From: Oscillospiraceae bacterium
GTDB lineage: Bacteria > Bacillota > Clostridia > Oscillospirales > Oscillospiraceae
Assembly (NCBI GenBank): GCA_017620315.1
Contig: JAFZQQ010000204.1
Span: 1-5,670 of the forward strand
Reading direction: 5' to 3'
Length of the DNA stretch: 5,670 bases
This document shows positions 1-5,670 of the stretch, piece after piece. The position numbers were made by a program, and so were the translations under genes. The stretch's first letter is position 1; each line of letters begins with the position of its first letter. A model generated the notes under the pieces. That model did no database searches. It had not been told where the DNA came from and was given only the letters and a program-made list of their open reading frames with translations.

Positions 1-493
1 CGAGGAAGTCCACGACGAGAAGTCCGAGCAGATCCGCACCTTTCTCACCGGACTTTTGCGGCACATGGACAGCGAGGCCGAGGTCAAGGTCTACGAGGTC
101 GAAAAGAGCCGCTACAAGGTCATTCTTGAGGGAGAAAAGCTCGGTTCGCTGATTGGCCGGAGAGGGGAGACCCTTGACGCTATCCAGCAGCTCACCGGCT
201 TCGCCGTGAACCGCAGCGGTGAAAAGAACCGCGCCCGTGTGCAGATCGACGCCGAGAACTACCGCGAAAAGCGCGAGCAGAGCCTCCAGCGCCTGGCGGA
301 GAAGGTCGCGGCAAAGGTCGTCAAGTACCGCCGCAACATGACGCTCGAGCCGATGAACGCCTATGAGCGGCATGTGATCCACACCGCGCTTCAGGATACC
401 AGAGATATCTCCACCTTCTCCATCGGCACCGAGCCGAACCGCCGCGTCGTCGTCGCGTACGACAAAAACAAACAGAGCGCAGTCAACGAGTGA
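1..493 (+). CDS. jag: Jag/KhpB RNA-binding protein (KH + R3H), 3' part only
   Basis: Partial gene: the frame is open from base 2, so the start lies outside the window; 163 codons are visible before TGA at 491-493. Jag (KhpB, SpoIIIJ-associated protein) is a cytoplasmic RNA-binding protein that works with KhpA in Firmicutes and affects cell division and elongation. A KH domain is seen at bases about 110-300, with its nucleic-acid loop GSLIGRRGETLDAIQQL (bases 143-193). An R3H domain follows at the C-terminus, with the defining Arg-x-x-x-His in ERHVIHTAL (Arg codon 368-370, His codon 380-382) and then ISTFSIGTEPNRRVVV. The missing N-terminal part should hold the Jag-N domain. In Firmicutes jag normally follows rpmH-rnpA-yidC near oriC, which would place the left edge there; that is inferred. 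Identity is secure; a TTG at 56 is not a start, because the reading frame and homology continue upstream. Confidence 0.95.
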   Translation, partial: EEVHDEKSEQIRTFLTGLLRHMDSEAEVKVYEVEKSRYKVILEGEKLGSLIGRRGETLDAIQQLTGFAVNRSGEKNRARVQIDAENYREKREQSLQRLAEKVAAKVVKYRRNMTLEPMNAYERHVIHTALQDTRDISTFSIGTEPNRRVVVAYDKNKQSAVNE

Positions 494-516
494 TTACAAT
501 ACAGCCAAATAAAATC

Positions 517-555
517 GGGAGGCTGCTTCCTTGTGGAGCAGCCTCCCAAATTTTT
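517..555. terminator. Bidirectional intrinsic terminator between jag and cinA
   Basis: A perfect 11-bp stem (GGGAGGCTGCT at 517-527, AGCAGCCTCCC at 537-547) encloses a 9-nt loop, which can close further by a T-G and a C-G pair. On the plus strand it is followed by AAATTTTT (548-555), ending jag transcripts 24 nt after the stop codon. On the minus strand the same stem is followed by GATTTTATTT (516 down to 507), so it can also end the cinA operon, whose stop codon is at 565-567. One hairpin shared by two convergent transcription units is the natural reading. Confidence 0.93.
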
Positions 556-564
556 ACGGTTCTG

Positions 565-1806
565 TCATTGCAGCGCCCTCCGGAGCATGTCGAGCGCGGT
601 GTTTGCGGACTGCTGGCGAATGTGGTCGCGCGTGCGCGCGCCGAAGTCGCACTTTTTGACCGTCGTGCCCTCGGGCGTTGCGAGACCGACGTAGACGCGG
701 CCGGGAGGATTGCCGAACTCGTCGGGGTCGGCGCCCGCGAGCCCGGTGACCGAAACCGCGTAGTCCGTGCCGATCGCCGCTCTGGCGCCCTCCGCCATGG
801 CGCGCGCGACCGGCTCCGACACGGGGCCAAGCTCGTTGAGCATATCCCACGGAACGTTCAGCTGGTTAGCTTTCACGCCGTTGGAGTAGCAGACGATGCC
901 GCCGAGGAACGCCTTGCTCGCGCCGGCATTATCCGTGAGGCGCTTGGCAATCAGTCCGCCGGTGCAGCTCTCGGCGGCGGCAAGCGTCAGACCGCGTCTT
1001 TTCAGAAGGTCGAGACAGACCTGCTCAAGACTGTCGACGTCGACGCCGTAGACCCACTCGCCGACGACGGACATCAGCTCGTCGAGCACGGGAGAGAGCA
1101 GCTTTTCGGCGGCCTCGCGGCTCTCCGCCTTCGCGGTCACGCGCAGCATGCATTCGTCCGGCTTCGCGTATGGCGCGACGGTAGGATTGGTCATGCCGGA
1201 TATCTTATCATACAGCAGCGATTCGACCTCGCTCTCGCCCTTGCCGTAGATGCGCAGCGTGTGCGAGACGATGACATCGCGCGAAAGCGCGCGGAGATAG
1301 GGCTCGGCGCCGGTCGTGAACATCAGCTCGCATTCATGCGGGGGCCCGGGAAGCATGAGAACATGTACGCCGCCTTCACAGAAGGCGCAGCCCGGAGCGG
1401 TTCCGTTTTCATTGAGAAATACCGTGCAGTTCTCGGGAAGATATGCCTGTTTGAGGTTGTTCTCCGTCATCTCCCGCCCGCGGGAGACAAACACGCCGCG
1501 CACCCATTCCTCAAGCTCGGGGCGGAGGATGTTTTTGCGCCCGAAGACCTCGCAGATCGTCTGCTTTGTGAGATCGTCGTAGGTGGGGCCGAGCCCTCCA
1601 GTTGTGATGATGATATCCACGCGGGAGCGCGCAAGCTCAAGCGCCTCGCGAAGCCGCGCGGGATTGTCGCCCACGACCGTGTGGTAAAGGACGTCGATCC
1701 CTAACTCCGCAAGCTTTTCGGAGAGTATTCGGGCATCGGCGTTGACCACGTTTCCGAGCAGCAGCTCGGTGCCGACCGCAATCAGTTCCGCTCTGTGCGC
1801 CATCAT
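565..1806 (-). CDS. cinA: CinA: competence/damage-inducible protein with nicotinamide-nucleotide amidase domain
   Basis: 413 residues, the usual length for two-domain CinA. The N-terminal MoCF-biosynthesis-like domain (about residues 5-170) opens with AELIAVGTELLLGNVVNADA and carries TGGLGPTYDD (69-78) and MLPGPPHE (about 151-158); in the family it has ADP-ribose pyrophosphatase activity. The C-terminal CinA/PncC domain (about 265-410) deamidates NMN to nicotinate mononucleotide for NAD salvage; visible are AAESCTGG with the catalytic Ser (about 277-284), YSNGVK (307-312) supplying the Tyr/Lys, and VTGLAGADPD (353-362). The protein is cytoplasmic. Start choice: ATG at 1806 overlaps the stop of the upstream small gene as ATGA, with AAGGAG 5 nt upstream; the next ATG at 1803, one residue shorter, has the same site at 8 nt and is equally possible. 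An in-frame extension to 1962 is rejected because it overlaps the small gene and lacks family similarity. Last gene of the operon. In streptococci cinA belongs to a late competence operon with recA; recA is not adjacent here. Confidence 0.96.
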   Translation of the reverse strand: MMAHRAELIAVGTELLLGNVVNADARILSEKLAELGIDVLYHTVVGDNPARLREALELARSRVDIIITTGGLGPTYDDLTKQTICEVFGRKNILRPELEEWVRGVFVSRGREMTENNLKQAYLPENCTVFLNENGTAPGCAFCEGGVHVLMLPGPPHECELMFTTGAEPYLRALSRDVIVSHTLRIYGKGESEVESLLYDKISGMTNPTVAPYAKPDECMLRVTAKAESREAAEKLLSPVLDELMSVVGEWVYGVDVDSLEQVCLDLLKRRGLTLAAAESCTGGLIAKRLTDNAGASKAFLGGIVCYSNGVKANQLNVPWDMLNELGPVSEPVARAMAEGARAAIGTDYAVSVTGLAGADPDEFGNPPGRVYVGLATPEGTTVKKCDFGARTRDHIRQQSANTALDMLRRALQ

Positions 1807-1940
1807 TTCTGCTCCTTCTTTTCCTTGAGGAAAGCAATGAGCGAGAGAACATAGTTGGCGATGCCGAGAGAAAAGGCGGCAACGGTGACGGCGAGCAGGA
1901 TGCTGGCAAGAGTGTATTGCGCGTTTTTCATGTTTTTCAT
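1803..1940 (-). CDS. Small single-pass membrane protein, 45 aa, function unknown
   Basis: I translated this short frame from the minus strand: ATG at 1940-1938, TGA at 1805-1803, 45 residues. It starts MKNMKNAQYT, continues with an uninterrupted hydrophobic stretch at about residues 11-38 (LASILLAVTVAAFSLGIANY, then VLSLIAFL), and ends in the charged tail KEKKEQK. This is one transmembrane helix with basic residues at both ends and no lipobox or clear cleavage site. Support for translation: a perfect AAGGAGG (1954-1948) lies 7 nt before the start, one of the best ribosome binding sites in the window. The stop overlaps the cinA start (ATGA), and the gene begins 27 nt after the thiI stop, so it fills the thiI-cinA gap exactly. 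The cinA ribosome binding site lies inside its last codons, which suggests translational coupling. A second ATG at 1931 is a possible internal start. I recognise no family; a membrane anchor, a leader for cinA coupling or a small regulator are all open. Confidence 0.8.
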   Translation of the reverse strand: MKNMKNAQYTLASILLAVTVAAFSLGIANYVLSLIAFLKEKKEQK

Positions 1941-1947
1941 AAGAAAG

Positions 1948-1954
1948 CCTCCTT
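1948..1954 (-). promoter_or_regulatory. Strong ribosome binding site of the 45-aa gene
   Basis: AAGGAGG on the minus strand, 7 nt upstream of ATG at 1940. It fixes the start of the small gene. It could not serve cinA, whose start is over 130 nt away and has its own AAGGAG, so its presence argues that the small frame is a real gene. Confidence 0.8.
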
Positions 1955-1967
1955 ATTATCAACAGCG

Positions 1968-3140
1968 TTACAGCTTGATGCGTACAAATTCGCGGTTTGC
2001 CATTGCGCGTTCGCAGAGGGCGCCGACGTCCAGCGCGCTCTCGGCCTCGCGCACCTCGTCGAGATGGGGCTTGGTTTTCGGATGGCGCGGGGTAAAGACC
2101 GTGCAGCAGTCCTCATAAGGCAGGATAGAGGTGTCGAAGGTGCCGATTTTACGGGATATGCGAACGATCTCCTCCTTGTCCATGCCGATCAGCGGACGCA
2201 GCACGGGAAGGGAGACCACATCCTCGGTGCAGCGCAGCGCCTCCATGGTCTGGCTCGCCACCTGGCCGAGACATTCTCCGGTTACAATGGACTTCGCATG
2301 CGCTTCTTCGGCGCACTGTTCGGCGATACGCATCATAAAGCGGCGCATAATGAGCGTAAAGAAGTCCTCGGGACAAGCGCGGCGTATCTCCTCCTGTATC
2401 TCGGTAAAGGGGACGATCTGAAGGCGCATCCTGCCGCACCACGGAGTGAGCCGCTGCGCAAGCTCGATCACCTTGTCCTTTGCCGCCTGCGAGGTGTAGG
2501 GCGGGGAGAAAAAGTGCACAGGCTCAAGCGCGACGCCGCGCTTTGCCATCATCCACGAGGAAACGGGGGAATCGATGCCGCCGGAGAGCAGCGTGACCGC
2601 GCTGCCGCCCATACCGAGCGGAAGCCCGCCGGCGCCGGGGACTGCGGGGCCGTGGACGAAGGCCGCGTCGTCGCGTATCTCAAGAAAGACCGTAAGCTCC
2701 GGCTCATGCACGTCGACGGCAAGGTACGGATACGCCTGATGCAGCGCGCCGCCCACCTGCTGCGAGAGCTGGATCGAGGTCAGCGGGAAGTTTTTGTCCG
2801 CGCGCTTGCTTTCGACCTTGAAGGATTTTGCCGCCGACAGCTCGGCGTCAAGATACTTTTTCGCGGCGGAGATGATCGCCTGAACGTCCTTTTCGCAGGG
2901 CAGCGCGCGGGAGACCGCGATCACGCCGAAGACCTGACGGCAGGCCTGAAAAGCCGCCTTCAGGTCGCAATCGTCGTTCACGGGCTCGACGTAAATTGTG
3001 GATTGTTTGGAGTAGACGCGGAAATTGCCGCACTTTGAAACGCGGCGGCGAAGATTGGAGATCAGCTTGTCCTCAAAGCTGCGGCGGTTCAGGCCCTTGA
3101 GCACGACCTCGCCCAGCTTGCAAAGTATCATTTCCTGCAT
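1968..3140 (-). CDS. thiI: ThiI: tRNA 4-thiouridine synthase (rhodanese-less form)
   Basis: 390 residues. ThiI adenylates U8 of tRNA and transfers sulfur to give 4-thiouridine, a near-UV sensor; in some bacteria it also feeds thiazole synthesis. The N-terminus ILCKLGEVVLKGLNRRSFE is typical. A ferredoxin-like/THUMP RNA-binding region spans about 1-165. The PP-loop ATPase follows with LLSGGIDSPVSSWM (P-loop at about 186-193), then VTGECLGQVASQT (286-298) and PYEDCCTVFTPRHPKTKP (341-358); one Cys of the CC pair at 345-346 probably corresponds to the PP-loop-domain Cys of E. coli ThiI. The protein ends soon after, so the C-terminal rhodanese domain of the E. coli enzyme is absent, as in Bacillus. 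Such forms receive sulfur from a cysteine desulfurase, often encoded next door; none is here. The start lies 6 nt after the comM stop with only a weak AAGGGA 12 nt upstream, so coupling to comM translation is likely. An internal ATG at 3131 is less likely. Confidence 0.97.
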   Translation of the reverse strand: MQEMILCKLGEVVLKGLNRRSFEDKLISNLRRRVSKCGNFRVYSKQSTIYVEPVNDDCDLKAAFQACRQVFGVIAVSRALPCEKDVQAIISAAKKYLDAELSAAKSFKVESKRADKNFPLTSIQLSQQVGGALHQAYPYLAVDVHEPELTVFLEIRDDAAFVHGPAVPGAGGLPLGMGGSAVTLLSGGIDSPVSSWMMAKRGVALEPVHFFSPPYTSQAAKDKVIELAQRLTPWCGRMRLQIVPFTEIQEEIRRACPEDFFTLIMRRFMMRIAEQCAEEAHAKSIVTGECLGQVASQTMEALRCTEDVVSLPVLRPLIGMDKEEIVRISRKIGTFDTSILPYEDCCTVFTPRHPKTKPHLDEVREAESALDVGALCERAMANREFVRIKL

Positions 3141-3146
3141 AAGCGG

Positions 3147-4667
<1,521 letters not shown>

Positions 4668-4692
4668 ACGCAAAATCCCCCCGTTTCTTTTC

Positions 4693-4735
4693 AAAAAAAT
4701 ACATAGTAAGCGAATTGAATAAATGCGCTTACTAT
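4693..4735 (-). terminator. Terminator-like stem-loop in the comM leader
   Basis: A perfect 10-bp inverted repeat (ATAGTAAGCG at 4703-4712, CGCTTACTAT at 4726-4735) encloses a 13-nt loop. In the minus direction it is followed after 3 nt by seven T (4699-4693). The T-tract ends 25 nt before the comM start. Only the minus strand has the T-run. No gene precedes it on that strand, so if it works it would attenuate comM transcription rather than end another gene. The stem is AU-rich with a large loop, so termination may be partial; it could instead be a protein-binding dyad. Confidence 0.5.
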
Positions 4736-4769
4736 ATCAGCCATATTTCGCGGCGAGCGAAATGGCGAT
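4736..4769. repeat. Bulged stem-loop, middle of three
   Basis: ATTTCGC (4745-4751) pairs with GCGAAAT (4757-4763) around a 5-nt loop. The stem continues with GCC (4740-4742)/GGC (4764-4766) across a 2-nt bulge, and ATC (4736-4738)/GAT (4767-4769) across a 1-nt bulge: 13 pairs in all. It follows directly on the first stem-loop, which suggests one structured unit, read as RNA on the minus strand or as DNA sites. Confidence 0.5.
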
Positions 4770-4774
4770 AAACT

Positions 4775-4814
4775 ATTATAGTAAATGCAAATACTGCTTG
4801 TATTTGACTATAAT
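4775..4814. repeat. Third dyad with opposed TATAAT motifs
   Basis: ATTATAGT (4775-4782) and ACTATAAT (4807-4814) form an 8-bp inverted repeat. Inside it CAAATAC (4788-4794) and GTATTTG (4800-4806) form a 7-bp stem with a 5-nt loop, leaving AAATG unpaired. Each outer arm contains a TATAAT, one per strand (4809-4814 plus, 4780-4775 minus), but neither has a good -35 at 16-18 bp, so I do not call them promoters. The site could be RNA structure, an operator, or weak divergent start sites. Confidence 0.45.
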
Positions 4815-4859
4815 ATCATAAACTGTCGGGAAATAAAACCCAAATAAAGCGAAATGATA

Positions 4860-4888
4860 AAAATATCCGACAGTCGGTCACATCGCAA
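4860..4888 (-). promoter_or_regulatory. Weak candidate promoter for the comM operon
   Basis: On the minus strand TTGCGA (4888-4883) and TATTTT (4865-4860) are separated by exactly 17 bp; each box matches the sigma-70 consensus at 4 of 6 positions. The perfect palindrome CCGACAGTCGG (4867-4877) lies inside the spacer, where a regulator would act. Transcription from here would give a leader of about 185 nt including all three stem-loops. A rival, TTGGGT-17-TATGAT ending at 4815, would start within the third dyad. Neither is secure. Confidence 0.22.
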
Positions 4889-4896
4889 ATAGATAT

Positions 4897-4905
4897 TGTG
4901 GATAA
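4897..4905 (-). promoter_or_regulatory. DnaA box (perfect consensus)
   Basis: TTATCCACA on the minus strand (TGTGGATAA on plus) is an exact match to the TTATNCACA DnaA-binding consensus, set in AT-rich DNA 28 bp upstream of the rnfC -35 box. I found no second exact box nearby, so this is not an origin by itself. Chance occurrence in a window of this size is possible. Confidence 0.45.
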
Positions 4906-4932
4906 AAAATTTCCCAATACAATATAACTAAC

Positions 4933-4961
4933 TGGACAACTGACACAATATGCTGTATAAT
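4933..4961 (+). promoter_or_regulatory. Sigma-70-type promoter of rnfC
   Basis: TGGACA (4933-4938, one mismatch to TTGACA) and a perfect TATAAT (4956-4961) are separated by 17 bp. The expected start is near 4968, giving a leader of about 58 nt before the rnfC start. It is the best promoter-like pair in the window and stands in the right place and direction. The -35 box lies in a near direct repeat, ACTGGACA then ACTGACA (4931-4945), which could be a regulator site. Confidence 0.75.
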
Positions 4962-4974
4962 CAGTCCGATTATG

Positions 4975-5001
4975 GGACAGTGTCGGCGAAGCCGACCGTC
5001 C
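4975..5001 (+). promoter_or_regulatory. Leader hairpin of the rnfC transcript
   Basis: A 6-bp GC-rich stem (GTCGGC 4982-4987, GCCGAC 4991-4996) with a GAA loop is flanked by a lower stem GGAC (4975-4978)/GTCC (4998-5001). It would form a few nucleotides from the predicted 5' end of the mRNA and is not followed by a T-run, so it is more likely a 5'-stabilising or binding structure than a terminator. Confidence 0.5.
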
Positions 5002-5014
5002 GAGTGTGAAAAAT

Positions 5015-5021
5015 GAGGTGA
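5015..5021 (+). promoter_or_regulatory. rnfC ribosome binding site
   Basis: GAGGTGA is a 7-nt match to the anti-Shine-Dalgarno sequence, with its GAGG core 7 nt before ATG 5026. It decides the rnfC start. Confidence 0.85.
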
Positions 5022-5025
5022 GACA

Positions 5026-5670
5026 ATGGCAAAAGCGTTCTTTGGCGGCGTTCATCCCCATGACATGAAGGCCGCGACCAATGAGAAGGCCATCGAGCAG
5101 CTTGCGCCGCCGAAGCAGGTCGTCATTCCGATGTCGATGCACTTCGGAGCGCCCTGCACGCCCATCGTCGCAAAGGGAGACCATGTGAAGATCGGGCAGA
5201 AGATCGGCGAAACGAAGGGGCTGGGCGCACCCATCCACGCGAGCGTGTCAGGCACGGTCGCCGCGGTGGAGCCGCGACCCTACTCCATGGGCGGAAACGT
5301 GATGTCGGTGGTCATCGACAACGATTTCCAGGACGAGATCAGCGAGGAGGTCGTCGCTCCGGCGGATCCCGATCTTCTCAGCGTCGAGGAGTTGGTCGAG
5401 ATCGTCAAGAATGCCGGTATCGTCGGCATGGGCGGCGCGACCTTCCCGACGCACGTGAAGATCTCGGGCGGCATCGGTCTGGTCGACACGGTCATCATCA
5501 ACGGCGCCGAGTGCGAGCCCTACCTCACGGGCGACCACCGCGCCATGCTCGAGCGTCCGAAGGAGATCATCGGCGGCTGCGGCTACCTCGCCAAGATGTT
5601 CGGCGTGGACAAGGTCATCATCGGCGTGGAGATGAACAAGCAGAACGGCATCGACTCGCTGAACAGGACC
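5026..5670 (+). CDS. rnfC: RnfC: electron transport complex subunit C, 5' part only
   Basis: 215 codons are visible and the frame is open to the last base; the family is usually about 440 residues, so roughly half is present. RnfC is the peripheral NADH-side subunit of the Rnf complex, which couples ferredoxin oxidation and NAD+ reduction to Na+ or H+ pumping at the cytoplasmic membrane. Seen: the typical N-terminus MAKAFFGGVHPHDMK, an RnfC N-terminal barrel-sandwich region (about 30-100) with GAPIHASVSGTVAAVE, and the start of the Complex I 51-kDa-like flavin/NADH domain with GIVGMGGATFPTHVK (131-145) and INGAECEPYLTGDHRAMLE (158-176). The C-terminal part, expected to carry two 4Fe-4S cluster motifs, lies outside. 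In Clostridia rnfC leads an rnfCDGEAB operon, and its own promoter just upstream agrees with that position. Base composition is like its neighbours. Identity is secure. Confidence 0.96.
   Translation, partial: MAKAFFGGVHPHDMKAATNEKAIEQLAPPKQVVIPMSMHFGAPCTPIVAKGDHVKIGQKIGETKGLGAPIHASVSGTVAAVEPRPYSMGGNVMSVVIDNDFQDEISEEVVAPADPDLLSVEELVEIVKNAGIVGMGGATFPTHVKISGGIGLVDTVIINGAECEPYLTGDHRAMLERPKEIIGGCGYLAKMFGVDKVIIGVEMNKQNGIDSLNRT

Larger units (their letters stand above)
4668..5025. other. AT-rich divergent intergenic region between comM and rnfC
   Basis: 358 bp without a convincing gene, clearly poorer in G+C than the genes on both sides. Reading from comM to rnfC it holds: the comM ribosome binding site, a stem-loop plus T-tract (4693-4735), a second stem-loop (4736-4769), a third dyad (4775-4814), inverted and direct copies of GACAGT (4822-4827, 4869-4874, 4976-4981), a DnaA box (4897-4905), and the rnfC promoter, leader hairpin and ribosome binding site. 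A minus-strand open frame across 4816-5238 overlaps the rnfC start and looks like no protein I know. No transcript start for the comM side can be fixed with confidence. Confidence 0.85.

Noticed and set aside
490..1704. 404-codon plus-strand open frame opposite cinA, starting GTG over the jag stop
   Set aside because: It runs through the terminator hairpin and is antisense to the well-recognised cinA; its translation resembles no family and long antisense frames are expected in GC-rich DNA.
1807..1962. 52-residue N-terminal extension of CinA
   Set aside because: It reads the small membrane gene in another frame, is Arg/His/Cys-rich without similarity to CinA, and a good start with its own ribosome binding site exists at 1806/1803.
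1917..3038. 373-codon plus-strand open frame opposite thiI
   Set aside because: Shadow of thiI, with no recognisable domain and no good ribosome binding site.
4668..4694. Nine-residue upstream extension of ComM from a TTG
   Set aside because: The TTG sits in the T-tract after the hairpin, and the family N-terminus matches the ATG at 4667.
4809..4814. TATAAT as an additional plus-strand promoter of rnfC
   Set aside because: No acceptable -35 at 16-18 bp (TGCAAA at best), and the 4933-4961 pair is far better and nearer.
4894..4919. TATTG...CAATA inverted repeat as a Rex (NADH-sensing repressor) site before rnfC
   Set aside because: The half-sites are too far apart (26 bp against about 18) and the right half reads CCCAA, not CACAA.
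4816..5238. 140-codon minus-strand open frame across the intergenic region and rnfC start
   Set aside because: Overlaps the secure rnfC coding region and its promoter; no family features and no link to a ribosome binding site.

Overview
The window looks like chromosomal core DNA of a GC-rich anaerobic Firmicute, probably class Clostridia. The evidence is the gene set: a Jag/KhpB protein with the usual Firmicute KH plus R3H pair, a ThiI without the rhodanese domain, strong AAGGAGG-type ribosome binding sites, and the first gene of an Rnf (ferredoxin:NAD+ oxidoreductase) operon. The assignment to Clostridia is inference; no rRNA is present. I see no insertion sequence, tRNA, CRISPR array or phage gene.

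Layout. (1) Bases 1-493, plus strand: the 3' part of jag/khpB, cut by the window edge. (2) Bases 517-555: a strong hairpin with T-rich flanks on both sides, a bidirectional terminator between convergent jag and cinA. (3) Bases 565-4667, minus strand: a tight four-gene operon read from right to left: comM/yifB, thiI, an unannotated 45-residue membrane protein, and cinA. The gaps are 6 nt (comM-thiI) and 27 nt (thiI-small gene), then a 4-nt overlap (small gene-cinA), so the genes are surely co-transcribed and partly translationally coupled. (4) Bases 4668-5025: a visibly AT-rich divergent intergenic region, unlike the GC-rich genes around it. It holds three consecutive stem-loops next to comM (the nearest followed by seven T on the minus strand), three copies of a GACAGT motif, one perfect DnaA box, and a good sigma-70-type promoter for the rightward gene. 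(5) Bases 5026-5670, plus strand: the first 215 codons of rnfC, continuing past the window.

How the genes fit together. ComM/YifB and CinA are both linked by family history to natural transformation or DNA processing, while CinA also has NMN deamidase activity (NAD salvage) and ThiI makes 4-thiouridine in tRNA. RnfC is the NADH-side subunit of a membrane energy-conserving complex. The parts most worth a second look are the small membrane protein hidden between thiI and cinA, and the comM leader, where the stem-loop arms can pair in mutually exclusive ways, as in a transcription attenuator.
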